Position numbers and translations under genes: made by a program. A DNA stretch of 14,326 nucleotides from an uncultured Clostridia bacterium (lineage in GTDB: Bacteria; Bacillota_A; Clostridia; TANB77; CAG-508): assembly GCA_947628335.1 (NCBI GenBank), contig CANQZT010000014.1, forward strand, positions 1 to 14,326. Reading direction: 5' to 3'. Shown piece after piece: positions 1 through 8,741 of the stretch (its first letter is position 1; every line of letters begins with the position of its first letter). Under the pieces are notes generated by a model, which was given only the letters and a program-made list of their open reading frames with translations, did no database searches and was not told the origin of the DNA.

Positions 1-380
1 ACAATGTGGATAACTTTTTACCATAAAATGGAACAAAAACAAGAGAACAGAACAAACACTAATTCGATTAAAAAGATGAGTGATAAAAACTAGCAAAGCT
101 TGTAGAAAGTGGAGTGAAGAAACAAAAATAAGAAGATTATGTAAAACCAAAAATACAAAAATGAAGAAGCAAAGTTTCCATAATACAATACTAAAGATGA
201 TGCTATTAAAAAAGTAGCATTATAAAAAAATAATAAAATATATGAAAAAATAGAAATATAAAAATAAAAAAATAGTGGAAAAAATAAAAATACAGCTATA
301 AAAATAGCAAAAATTAAGTTATAATAAAATAAATATAGAAAAAAATATATAAATTAATTAATAAAAAAAGAAAAATTAAT
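1..380 (+). repeat. Direct repeat, copy 1 (carries a DnaA box)
   Basis: The first 230 bases match 1330-1559 at a constant offset of 1329 with only scattered substitutions. After an indel of about 50 bases, the stretch at about 295-380 matches about 1570-1645. The block starts at the window edge, so its true left boundary is not visible. Base composition is less extreme than in the flanking A-rich tails, which suggests the block is the conserved core. Both copies contain a 29-codon ATG-to-TAG frame (4-93 here), but there is no ribosome binding site and the copies differ at replacement sites, so I do not call it a gene. Confidence 0.85.
5..13 (-). promoter_or_regulatory. DnaA box in repeat copy 1
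   Basis: TGTGGATAA on the + strand is the complement of TTATCCACA, a perfect consensus DnaA box. It is single, with no cluster of further boxes and no dnaA, dnaN or rpmH nearby, so it is not evidence for oriC by itself. Confidence 0.4.
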
Positions 381-440
381 TATAGAATTAAAATTTCTAT
401 GAAACAAAAAATAAAATAAAGCAAAAAATAAAATTAATGT

Positions 441-840
441 AAAAATATTTTTAATAAAAACAAAAATAGAAATGTTAATTTTAGAAATTAAAATTTTATA
501 AAAAAAAGTAAGTATAAAAAAATTCTAATTTAAAATTTAAAAACAAAAAAATAATTTTTAAAAATCTAAAATTAAAAGAATGAAAAAATAAATATTAAAA
601 TATTTTTAATTAAAATCAAAAATAAAAAATCAAATTTAAAATTAAAATTTTTATAAAATAAAAAATAAATACAAAAATATTTTTAATAAAAATAAAAAAT
701 AAAATTTTAAAATTAAAATTTTTATAAAACAAAAAAATAAATACAAAAAATATTTTAAATAAAAAATAAAGAATAAGATAAATATATAAAAAAATTTTTA
801 ATTAAAAATTTAAAAATACAAGATAAATTTTTTAAATTAA
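441..840 (+). repeat. Degenerate ~75-bp tandem repeats
   Basis: Units beginning AAATATTTTTAAT and continuing through an AATTAAAATTTTTATAAAA segment to an AATAAATAC-like end start near 441, 597, 673 and 745. The spacing is 72-75 bases, with a 156-base gap that would fit two units. Similar units start near 1688 and 1767 behind repeat copy 2. Because the composition is almost all A and T, some similarity is expected by chance; the regular spacing and shared block order are the main support. Confidence 0.45.
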
Positions 841-965
841 AATTTTATGAAATAGATATAAAAATATTTTGTGATTTAAAATTGAAAAATAAAAAATTAA
901 TGTATTAAAAATAAAGGAATTTAATTTTTTCATATAAAAGATGTAAGTAAAAAATAAAATAATGA

Positions 966-1007
966 AAATAATATAAGTATTTTATGGAGAAAATACTTAT
1001 ATTATTT
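966..1007. terminator. Perfect 18-bp hairpin
   Basis: AAATAATATAAGTATTTT (966-983) pairs perfectly with 990-1007 across a 6-base loop. It lies at the end of the first A-rich tail. It could be a terminator, although the stem is nearly all A/T and no clear gene precedes it. Confidence 0.5.
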
Positions 1008-1099
1008 AATAATAAAATTATCATTGTCAAATATGAAATTTTTAATAAAAAATTATAAAAAAAATACAAATAATAAAACAAATAAAAAAAAGCAAATGA

Positions 1100-1259
1100 G
1101 AGAGGGGAAGTTTAATGGTTAACAGATGAAAATGAGTTACATAATATTAACATAGAAGTTGATAATTTTATGCAACTAAAATTTTTAACTGATGGAAGGA
1201 GAAAGGACGAAAAAGTTTTAAAAGGTTTGGCTCCAACTCGAAAAATAAGAGCATTTTAA
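1100..1259 (+). pseudogene. Small broken reading frame
   Basis: A good ribosome binding site (GAGGGG, about 1102-1107) precedes ATG at 1115, but this frame stops after four codons. The frame one base later (1116-1256, stop TAA at 1257) is open for 47 codons and has a protein-like composition, including LTDENELHNINIEVDNF and GRRKDEKVLKGLAP. Removing one G next to the ATG would join the start to this frame. An in-frame ATG at 1170 would give only the last 29 residues. I do not recognise the protein. It is less A-rich than its surroundings and may be a gene remnant or a short real gene with a sequence error. Confidence 0.3.
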
Positions 1260-1329
1260 ATTAGAACTGAAAGAAAAAAATAAAAAATGAAAAAGCGCAA
1301 AGCAACGATAAACCCTAAAACACAAGAAA

Positions 1330-1645
1330 ACAATGTGGATAACTTTTTACCATAAAATGGAACAAAAACGAGAGAACAGAACAAACACTAATTCGACTAA
1401 AAAGATGAGTGATAAAAACTAGCAAAGTTTGTAGAAACTAGAATGAAGAAACAAAAATAATAAGATTATGTAAAACCAAAAATCCAAAAATGAAAAAGCA
1501 AAGTTTCCATAATACAATACTAAAGGCGATGCTCTTGAAAAAGTAGCATTATAAAAAATAATGATAATGTTATAAAAAATAGCAAAAATTAAGTTATAAT
1601 AAAATAAATATAGAAAAAATATATTAATTAATAAAAAAGAAAAGT
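1330..1645 (+). repeat. Direct repeat, copy 2 (carries a DnaA box)
   Basis: Second copy of the block at 1-380. It lacks about 50 bases present in copy 1 (near 235-290), then rejoins it around a shared stretch that includes AGTTATAATAAAATAAATA. Like copy 1, it runs into an A-rich low-complexity tail that ends in a hairpin. The repeated order (core, A-rich tail, hairpin) suggests an array with a period of roughly 1.3 kb that continues to the left of the window. Confidence 0.85.
1334..1342 (-). promoter_or_regulatory. DnaA box in repeat copy 2
   Basis: The same perfect TTATCCACA on the minus strand, in the same place within the second copy of the duplicated block. Its retention means little on its own because the surrounding sequence is also well conserved. 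Confidence 0.4.
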
Positions 1646-2084
1646 TAATTTTAAAAAATAAAATTTTATAAAATGGAAAATAATCATAAAATATTTTTAA
1701 TCGAAAATAAAAAACGAAAAAACTAAATTTTAAAATTAAAAATTTTATTAAACAAAAATAAATATTAAAATATTTTAATATAAAATAAAAATATAAAAAA
1801 ATTTTTAAAGTTTTAAATTTATAAAATAAAAAAATTAAAAAACAAAAAATAAAATTTTTATAAAATAAAATTTGGAATTAAAATTTTAAAAATATAACTT
1901 TAAAATCTAATTTTATAAAAAAATAAAAATATAAATTAAAAAAATATTTTCAATTTTATAAAATATAAAAATTAAATAAGAGATAATAATAATTTTATAA
2001 ATAGAAATTATTTTAAATAAATGCAAATAATATATAATATTATTAAAGCATATTTTATAACAATATAAAATAATTAGTATTAAA

Positions 2085-2130
2085 AATAAAGAAACAACTA
2101 TTATATTAATAAAATAGTTATTTCTTTATT
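2085..2130. terminator. Hairpin with one mismatch
   Basis: AATAAAGAAACAACTATT (2085-2102) pairs with 2113-2130 with a single mismatch across a 10-base loop. It closes the tail behind repeat copy 2, the same relative place as the 966-1007 hairpin behind copy 1. The sequence is unrelated to that hairpin, so position rather than sequence is shared. Confidence 0.45.
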
Positions 2131-2332
2131 AACAAATATTAATTTATAAAATAAAAAAATCAATTAATCTATTTATATAAATTTATTTTTACTTTCATGG
2201 ATTTATATTCTTATATCATTAGCTTATATCATACTATTTTTAATTAAAATTATTTATTTTTATAAATATTTTTTCCATAATAAATATAAAATAATTATTA
2301 TTTAAATAAAGAATATTATTTTATAAATAAAA

Positions 2333-2403
2333 TTAGATTTTTTATTCATAAATATAAATTAATAAATCAAGAATAATTTATTAATATTTAACAAAAAATC
2401 TAA
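2333..2403. repeat. Long imperfect inverted repeat
   Basis: TTAGATTTTTT (2333-2343) pairs perfectly with AAAAAATCTAA (2393-2403). Inside it, an imperfect second stem (AATATAAATTAATAAAT against ATTTATTAATATT) closes on a short loop. The result is one hairpin of about 70 bases in otherwise featureless sequence. Confidence 0.4.
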
Positions 2404-2562
2404 GAATAATCAATTCTTTGAAGAAAATTGTAAAAATAGTAAATTTATAAAAATAAATTTAAAAAGCATTTTATATATTTACTAAAAAATAAATATATTA
2501 AGTGATAATTTGTGATGAAAAGTTAAGTTTGAAAACGATATTTTAGACATAAATTTATATGT

Positions 2563-2610
2563 CAAAAAAAATAAAACCTCTTAAAACGCAAAATTTTAAG
2601 AGGCTTTATT
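2563..2610 (-). terminator. Terminator of the activase-related gene
   Basis: On the minus strand the stem AATAAAGCCTCTTAAAA pairs with TTTTAAGAGGTTTTATT, including one G-U pair, over a short loop. A run of eight T residues follows. It begins 12 bases after the stop codon of the large minus-strand gene, a classic Rho-independent terminator. Confidence 0.85.
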
Positions 2611-2621
2611 TTTATAAAAAA

Positions 2622-5600
2622 TTACTTAGTAATAAATTCTCGTTCAGCAATATCAGCTAATTCATTAGTTTCAGGAATTGAATTGATTATCTTTAAATTA
2701 TCTTTTGCAACAGTCATAAGTAGTTTTAATCTATTAGTTTGGTTTGCTTCGCTAGCTCCTGGATCATAGTCAACAGGGCTAATATTAGCATTTGGATATT
2801 TTTCACGAATTGTTTTTATAACGCCTTTTCCAACAACATGATTAGGAAGACATGCAAAAGGTTGTACACAAACTATATTTGAAATTCCATTTTCTATGTA
2901 TTCTATCATTTCAGCTGTTAAGAACCAACCTTCTCCAGTTTGATTTCCGATTGATAAAATATTTTTTACTTTATCTTCTAAATGCCAGATATTACATGGC
3001 TGTAAATAATTTTTAGAAGAATTTTTCAATGCGATTTTTAAATCTTTTTCAAATATATCAATTAATTTTAATGCTAGTTTAAATATTTTTGCTTTTGTTT
3101 TATCTGTATTTAATAAAGTATTAAATGTAATTTTATGAGTTGCCATGAATTTTATAAATCCCATAAAATCTGGCATTATAACTTCTGCACCTTCTTTTTC
3201 TAATACATCAATAACAAAATTATTTCCAAATGGATGGTATTTAATTAGTATTTCTCCAACAATTCCTACTTTAGGTTTTTGGACAGATGTATCTAATTCA
3301 ATTTTTTCAAAATCAGATACAATGTCATATATACTTTGCTTAAAAGTTTTGGAGCTTGATTTTTTTACTAATTCTTTACATTTGGCCATCCATTTATCAT
3401 ATGCTTTTTGAGATTCGCCTTTTACTTTTTCATAAGCTCTGTTTTTTAATAATAATTTTTGTAGTAAATCTCCATAAACTACAGATTTTAATAATTTTTC
3501 CATTAATGGAATGGTAATTTTAAATCCTGGATTTTTTTCCATTCCAACTATATTAAAACTAATTACTGGAACATTTGGAAAACCAGCATCTTTAAGAGCT
3601 TTTCTAATAAATCCAATATAATTTGTAGCTCTACAACCTCCACCAGTTTGAGACATTATAAGAGCTGTTTTATTAATATCATATTTTCCAGATTGAAGTG
3701 CTTCAATCATTTGACCAGTAGTTAAAATTGAAGGATAACATGCATCATTATTAACGTATTTTAATCCAGTTTCTACAGTCTTAGGGGTACACGTATCTAG
3801 AAGTTTTACATTATAGCCACATGAACCTACGGCAGCTTCCAAAAGCTCGAAATGTATTGGAGCCATTTGGGGAATTAGTATAGTATAATCTTTTTTCATT
3901 TCTTTTGTAAATGGAACTTTATAAATTTCATAATTTCCCTTTGGAGTTTCACAATTCTCACAATTTTGCTGCTTTTTCTTTTCTAATCTTTTATTTATAC
4001 TAGCCAAAAGAGATCTAATACGTATACGAACAGCACCTAAATTATTTACTTCATCTATTTTTATAAGTGTATACATTTTTCCATAACTTGATAAAATTTC
4101 TTCAACTTGGTCAGTTGTAACAGCATCTACTCCACAACCAAAAGAATTAAGTTGAACAAGCTCTAAGTTATCATGCTTTCCAACAAAGTCTGCAGCAGCA
4201 TAAAGCCTACTATGAAATACCCATTGGTCAACTACTCTTAAAGGTCTTTTAACAGGAACGTCTTTAGAAATACTATCTTCCGTAAGTACACAAAGACCAA
4301 GACCAGTAATTAGTGTATCAATTCCATGATTAATCTCTGAGTCTACATGATATGGACGTCCTGCAATAACTATACCTTTTAAGTTATGTTCTTCCATGTA
4401 TGCTAAAGCTCTTGTTGCTTCATCTCTAATATCCTGTTTACATTTTTGATATTCGTTTTCTGCAGCAATTGCAGCTTCGGTTAGTTCTTTTTTACTAAAA
4501 TTGTATTCTGCAAATTCATCCAATTCCATTACTTTTTCTACTAAGTTTTTGGTATCAAAAGGTAAGAATGGATTGATAAATTTTATATCTTTTATTTGTT
4601 CAACATTATTTTTTATAACTTCAGAATAAGATATTACAATTGGACAATTATATTTATTATCAGATTCCTTAAATTCTTTTCTAGAATAAGGAATACATGG
4701 ATAAAAAATTGTTTTAATTCCAGAGTTTATTAAACTTATAACATGGCCATGAGAAAGTTTTGCAGGATAGCATACTGATTCTGATGGCATAGATTCAATT
4801 CCTTTTTCGTAAGTTTTTCTTGTACTCTTTTCTGAAAGTATTACTCTAAAGCCAAGTTTAGTGAAGAAAGTAAACCAAAAAGGATAATCTTCATACATAT
4901 TTAAAACTCTAGGAATTCCAATAGTACCTCGAGGAGCTTCATTTTCTTCAAGAGGTTTATAGTATTCAAAAATTCTATGTTCTTTATATTTTATTAAGTT
5001 TGGAAGCTCAGAATTTCCAGTAACAATTCCAGCACCACGCTCACAACGATTTCCTGAAACATAAACTTTTCCATTATTGAATTTATTTATTGTAAGTTTG
5101 CAATGATTCTCACAACCATTACATCTTGTGTTTGTAATTTTTATATCAAGATTATTAAGATCATTTAAAGACGCTAAAGTAGAAGTATAATTCATATCAA
5201 GATTTGCTTCGTATTGTTCTTTACTTAATAGAGCTACGCCATAAGCTCCCATAAGACCGGCTATATCAGGTCTTACAACTTCTTTACCTACAATTAATTC
5301 GAAACTACGCAAAACAGCATCATTATAGAATGTACCACCTTGTACGACGATATGATCACCTAAAGTTTCAGGATCTCTTATTTTCATAACTTTTTGAATA
5401 GCATTTTTTATAACAGAAATTGAAAGACCAGCTGAAATATCTCCTACAGAATAGCCTTCTTTCTGTGATTGCTTAATTTTTGAATTCATAAATACAGTAC
5501 ATCTAGAACCTAAATCAACAGGAGTTCTTGACATTAAAGCACTTTCTACAAATTCTTCGATAGAAAGATTTAAACTTTTTGCGAAAGTTTCTATGAATGA

Positions 5601-6956
5601 TCCACAACCTGAAGAACATGCTTCATTTAGCATAATATTATCTATAGCACCGTTTTTTAGTTTTATATATTTCATGTCTTGCCCACCAATGTCTACAATA
5701 CTTGTAACATTTGGCATAAATTCAGAAGCCGCTCTATAGTGGGCAATAGTTTCGATTTCGCTTAAATCTACATTTAAAGCAGTTTGAATTAATTTTTCTC
5801 CATAACCAGTAACACCTGAAAAACGTATTTTAGCTGTTTTTGGTAAAATATCATAAACTTCTTTTAGCATATCCATAACACTTTTTAATGGGTCACCTTC
5901 ATTACTTCTATATATAGAGTGCAATAGATATCCTTCTTTATCTATAATTGCAAGTTTTGTTGTAGTAGAACCTGCATCAATTCCTATAAAGCAATCACCT
6001 GAAAATCCTTCTAAAGGTTTTCTTTTTACTTTTGCTTTTGCATGTCTTTCTTTAAAAGCATCATATTCTGCATCAATAGAAAAAAGTGGAGCTAAAGGCT
6101 TAGATGTTGTATCTTTAGAGTTTTTTAAAACTGTTATTTTACTTTTTAATTTTTGAGCAGAAATAGGATTTCTATTCAATGAATCTAAAGCAGCACCTTT
6201 TGCAACTAAAAGGTGTGCATCTGTAGGAGTAATTGCTTCTTTTATATTTTCTCCTAATGTTTCAATAAATCTTTTTCTTAATTCTGATAAATAATTAAGT
6301 GGACCACCAAGAAACGCAATATTTCCACGAATTGGTCTACCACAAGCAAGTCCACTGATTGTTTGATTTACAACGGCTTGAAAAATTGAAACTGCAATAT
6401 CAGATTTTTGGGCACCTTCGTTTATAAGAGGTTGCACATCGGTTTTTGCAAATACACCACAACGTGAAGCAATAGGATAAATTGTTGTATAATTTTTTGC
6501 AAGTTCATTTAAACCTGCTGTATCTGTATGTAAAAGACTTGCCATTTGGTCTAAAAATGCGCCAGTTCCACCAGCACATGTACCATTCATACGTTGTTCA
6601 ACAAATTTATCAAAATATATAATTTTTGCATCTTCCCCACCAAGTTCAATTACGACATCTGTTTGAGGTATGTATTTTTCAACTGCACGTTTACAAGAAA
6701 CGACTTCTTGAATAAAAGGTAAATCCAAAAAATTTGCAGCAGACATTGCTCCAGAACCAGTTAAAGCTATTGTAAATTCATTATCTGGATATTGTTCTGT
6801 AAGTTCTTCTAAAACTTTACAAACAGTGTTTTTTGTATCAGAAAAATGTCTTTTGTAAGAAGTGTATATAGTTTCAAGACTATCATTCATAACAACTATT
6901 TTTACAGTAGTTGACCCAACATCAAGTCCTACATGCAATAATTTTTCATTCTCCAT
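2622..6956 (-). CDS. Acyl-CoA dehydratase activase-related giant protein
   Basis: A 1444-residue cytoplasmic protein of the family related to 2-hydroxyacyl-CoA dehydratase activators. Two BadF/HgdC-type ATPase domains are seen. The first has GLDVGSTT (10-17), GGEDAK and NGTCAGGTGAF (123-133). The second has GIDAGSTTT (324-332), GGQDMK (near 422) and CSSGCGSF (near 446). A cysteine cluster CNGCENHC (611-618) and a region resembling the DUF2229/HgdB-like component follow, with conserved cysteines in FGCGVDAVTTDQ (near 940), NDACYPS (near 1069) and GGGCRATN (near 1105). In characterised relatives the activator couples ATP hydrolysis to one-electron transfer from an iron-sulfur cluster to a dehydratase. 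The exact role of this large fused form is not established, so the substrate is unknown. Length is normal for the fused family and the frame is intact. ATG at 6956 has AAGGAG nine bases upstream. It stands alone with its own promoter and terminator. Confidence 0.88.
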   Translation of the reverse strand: MENEKLLHVGLDVGSTTVKIVVMNDSLETIYTSYKRHFSDTKNTVCKVLEELTEQYPDNEFTIALTGSGAMSAANFLDLPFIQEVVSCKRAVEKYIPQTDVVIELGGEDAKIIYFDKFVEQRMNGTCAGGTGAFLDQMASLLHTDTAGLNELAKNYTTIYPIASRCGVFAKTDVQPLINEGAQKSDIAVSIFQAVVNQTISGLACGRPIRGNIAFLGGPLNYLSELRKRFIETLGENIKEAITPTDAHLLVAKGAALDSLNRNPISAQKLKSKITVLKNSKDTTSKPLAPLFSIDAEYDAFKERHAKAKVKRKPLEGFSGDCFIGIDAGSTTTKLAIIDKEGYLLHSIYRSNEGDPLKSVMDMLKEVYDILPKTAKIRFSGVTGYGEKLIQTALNVDLSEIETIAHYRAASEFMPNVTSIVDIGGQDMKYIKLKNGAIDNIMLNEACSSGCGSFIETFAKSLNLSIEEFVESALMSRTPVDLGSRCTVFMNSKIKQSQKEGYSVGDISAGLSISVIKNAIQKVMKIRDPETLGDHIVVQGGTFYNDAVLRSFELIVGKEVVRPDIAGLMGAYGVALLSKEQYEANLDMNYTSTLASLNDLNNLDIKITNTRCNGCENHCKLTINKFNNGKVYVSGNRCERGAGIVTGNSELPNLIKYKEHRIFEYYKPLEENEAPRGTIGIPRVLNMYEDYPFWFTFFTKLGFRVILSEKSTRKTYEKGIESMPSESVCYPAKLSHGHVISLINSGIKTIFYPCIPYSRKEFKESDNKYNCPIVISYSEVIKNNVEQIKDIKFINPFLPFDTKNLVEKVMELDEFAEYNFSKKELTEAAIAAENEYQKCKQDIRDEATRALAYMEEHNLKGIVIAGRPYHVDSEINHGIDTLITGLGLCVLTEDSISKDVPVKRPLRVVDQWVFHSRLYAAADFVGKHDNLELVQLNSFGCGVDAVTTDQVEEILSSYGKMYTLIKIDEVNNLGAVRIRIRSLLASINKRLEKKKQQNCENCETPKGNYEIYKVPFTKEMKKDYTILIPQMAPIHFELLEAAVGSCGYNVKLLDTCTPKTVETGLKYVNNDACYPSILTTGQMIEALQSGKYDINKTALIMSQTGGGCRATNYIGFIRKALKDAGFPNVPVISFNIVGMEKNPGFKITIPLMEKLLKSVVYGDLLQKLLLKNRAYEKVKGESQKAYDKWMAKCKELVKKSSSKTFKQSIYDIVSDFEKIELDTSVQKPKVGIVGEILIKYHPFGNNFVIDVLEKEGAEVIMPDFMGFIKFMATHKITFNTLLNTDKTKAKIFKLALKLIDIFEKDLKIALKNSSKNYLQPCNIWHLEDKVKNILSIGNQTGEGWFLTAEMIEYIENGISNIVCVQPFACLPNHVVGKGVIKTIREKYPNANISPVDYDPGASEANQTNRLKLLMTVAKDNLKIINSIPETNELADIAEREFITK

Positions 6957-7005
6957 ATATAATATCTCCTTAAATGCTTATGCTAATATTATTAATTCAC
7001 ATATA

Positions 7006-7034
7006 ATTTTATACGTAAATTTAGAATTTGTCAA
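7006..7034 (-). promoter_or_regulatory. Sigma-A promoter of the activase-related gene
   Basis: On the minus strand TTGACA (7034-7029), a 17-base spacer and TAAAAT (7011-7006) form a near-consensus housekeeping promoter. The predicted leader is about 45 bases and carries AAGGAG at 6971-6966. Confidence 0.75.
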
Positions 7035-7203
7035 TGTTAAAATATGGGCAAATTCGGCTATTTACTTACGGAGATAAGCAATAATACAATTATTAAAATT
7101 ATACATAAAATAATTATCTTAACTAAAAATTTATAAAGTATTCATATTTTGTCCAAGGACTAAATATATTTAATATATAAAAAAAGAAAATGGAGGGTTT
7201 TAT

Positions 7204-7758
7204 ATGAAAAATAAAAAAATTCTTTTTTGTGTAGGAATTGCAATAGTTTGCATATTTCTTGTATTTTTAATAATTAAATTTTTTGCAAAAGATACTGAAG
7301 AAATAATTACGGAAATAACACCAGGGGAGGAAATGACTGATACTCAAGAAAGGCAGACGATTATTTCTTTATATTATATAAATATAGAAACAAACACTTT
7401 AGTTCCTGAAGCAAAAGTAATAGATGCAAAAGAACTATTAGAAAATCCATATAAAACTTTAGTAGAAAAGTTGATGGTAGAATCGAAAAATGAAAAGCTA
7501 AAAAGTAGTATACCAGAAGGAACGAAGGTAAATAATGCAGTTTTAAATGGAGATACTGTAGAGCTTAATTTATCAAAAGAATTTGTAGAAAACCAAGAAC
7601 AAAATTCAGATAAAATTAATTTATCTATTTATTCTATAGTAAATACTTTAACAGAACTAAATGAAGTAAATTATGTTAAAATTATGATAGATGGTAATTC
7701 TAATTATACTTTTGAAGGAACGGATATATCATTAAGTAACAGTTTTACAAGGCAATGA
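7204..7758 (+). CDS. GerMN-domain membrane-anchored protein
   Basis: A 184-residue protein. A basic N-terminus and one hydrophobic segment (about residues 4-27) would anchor it in the membrane, facing outward. A Glu/Thr-rich linker leads into a GerMN domain (about 50-180), recognised from YINIETNTLVPEAK, NPYKTLVEKLM, SSIPEGTKVNNAVLNGDTV and LNLSKEF. In Bacillus, GerM supports spore cortex formation and germination; other GerMN proteins are lipoproteins of unknown role. No lipobox is seen here, so the anchor is probably an uncleaved helix. ATG at 7204 follows GGAGGG with about 7 bases between. It is transcribed away from the activase-related gene and ends at its own terminator. The family call is good; a sporulation role is inferred from the domain and from spmA/spmB nearby. 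Confidence 0.8.
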   Translation: MKNKKILFCVGIAIVCIFLVFLIIKFFAKDTEEIITEITPGEEMTDTQERQTIISLYYINIETNTLVPEAKVIDAKELLENPYKTLVEKLMVESKNEKLKSSIPEGTKVNNAVLNGDTVELNLSKEFVENQEQNSDKINLSIYSIVNTLTELNEVNYVKIMIDGNSNYTFEGTDISLSNSFTRQ

Positions 7759-7815
7759 TATTATCTGAAAAATTTATATAATTTGACATATCTCATAAAA
7801 TGTTTATAGTTTGAA

Positions 7816-7868
7816 AGAAAATTTTCTACTTCTTTTAAAGAAGTTAGAGTATTTTCTTTTCTTTTTTT
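7816..7868 (+). terminator. Terminator of the GerMN gene
   Basis: TCTACTTCTT and AAGAAGTTAGA pair with one bulge around a tiny loop, followed by a T-rich run ending TTTTTTT. It lies about 60 bases after the GerMN stop codon. Confidence 0.7.
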
Positions 7869-7968
7869 GAAAGTTATACTATTATTATTTTTTTTGCATC
7901 CTCTTGAATAAAATAAATTATTTTCCATAATATCACTCATTTCTCTATGAATTTGTAAATTTTTGTTG

Positions 7969-7974
7969 TATAAT
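7969..7974 (+). promoter_or_regulatory. -10 box of the trmN-rsmI operon
   Basis: A perfect TATAAT with no convincing -35 box. Transcription would start near 7981. That would place the ATG at 7980 at the very end of the promoter and supports the ATG at 8007, preceded by AAGGAAAG, as the true start. Confidence 0.5.
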
Positions 7975-8006
7975 ATATTATGAAAATTATAAGGAAAGAG
8001 TTACAT

Positions 8007-8741
8007 ATGGAATTAAAAATAGATGAAAGAATTGATGATTTAGAATTAAATAATTTAAAAATAATTCAAAATAAGAATTGGTTTTGCTATGGAGTAGATA
8101 GTGTTCTACTTTCAGATTTTGCAAAAGAGATACATGAAGGAAGTAGTATATTAGATTTAGGTTCTGGAAATGGAATTTTAGAATTATTATTATCTGCGAA
8201 GGTAAAAAATTCAAAAATAATAGGAATTGAAGTTCAAGAAGAGATTTGCAAAATGGCAGAAAGAAGTATAAAATTAAATAATTTAGAAAATAGAATTAAA
8301 TTTCAAAATATTAATATAAAAAATATTGAAATTACAGAAAAGTTCGATGCAGTAGTAACTAATCCTCCATATAAAAAAGAAGGAACAGGAATTAAAAATG
8401 AAAAAGAAACAAAAATAATATCAAGACATGAAGTTTTAGCAAATTTAGAAGATTTTATAAAAACTGCAAGCAAATCGCTTAAAGATTTAGGTAGTATGTA
8501 TATGGTAAATAGACCAGAAAGGCTTGTAGACATATTTGAATATTCAAGAAAATATAAATTAGAGCCTAAAGAATTAAGAATTGTTTATTCAAAACCAAAT
8601 AGCAATCCAAAACTTGTTTTGATAAAAGCTGTTAAATATGCAAATAGATATTTAAAAGTGCGTGAACCTTTATACATTTATAATGAAAATGGAGAATATT
8701 CTGATGAAATTTTAAAAATATATGGTAAGGAGAAAAAATAA
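8007..8741 (+). CDS. trmN: tRNA1(Val) A37 N6-methyltransferase family (TrmN)
   Basis: A SAM-dependent N6-adenine methyltransferase of the TrmN6/YfiC (Bacillus YabB) type; characterised members methylate A37 of a valine tRNA. The SAM-binding motif DLGSGNG is at 50-56 and the catalytic NPPY motif at 119-122, in the family-typical setting NPPYKKEGTG. The 244-residue length fits. An in-frame ATG lies 9 codons upstream at 7980, but the promoter -10 box abuts it and AAGGAAAG sits 8 bases before 8007, so I choose 8007. The stop codon overlaps the rsmI start by one base (TAATG), showing translational coupling. Family confidence is high; the exact tRNA target is inferred. Confidence 0.87.
   Translation: MELKIDERIDDLELNNLKIIQNKNWFCYGVDSVLLSDFAKEIHEGSSILDLGSGNGILELLLSAKVKNSKIIGIEVQEEICKMAERSIKLNNLENRIKFQNINIKNIEITEKFDAVVTNPPYKKEGTGIKNEKETKIISRHEVLANLEDFIKTASKSLKDLGSMYMVNRPERLVDIFEYSRKYKLEPKELRIVYSKPNSNPKLVLIKAVKYANRYLKVREPLYIYNENGEYSDEILKIYGKEKK

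Larger units (their letters stand above)
1..2560. other. A-rich non-coding region
   Basis: About 2.5 kb with no reading frame that resembles a protein, unusual for a bacterial chromosome whose remaining 11.7 kb is tightly packed. By eye the region is near 90% A+T. On the + strand A strongly outnumbers T from 1 to about 1070 and again from about 1560 to 2000, whereas 2160-2520 is more balanced. It contains a duplicated block, short degenerate repeats and several hairpins, listed separately. No tRNA, rRNA or CRISPR array was seen. It may be decayed sequence, a structural or replication-related locus, or a long non-coding transcript; the sequence alone does not decide. Confidence 0.75.

Noticed and set aside
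4..93. A 29-codon ATG-to-TAG frame present in both copies of the duplicated core (also 1333-1422)
   Set aside because: There is no ribosome binding site, the copies differ by amino-acid-changing substitutions, and conservation is explained by the duplication itself.
441..840. CRISPR array
   Set aside because: The repeated units are degenerate, lack unique spacers of even length and have no cas genes nearby.
1..1342. oriC
   Set aside because: Only two DnaA boxes 1.3 kb apart, both from one duplication, and none of the usual origin genes are visible.
3145..3411. Plus-strand frame inside the activase-related gene
   Set aside because: It is the shadow of a long, motif-rich minus-strand gene and shows no family features; the same holds for the other overlapping frames in the window.
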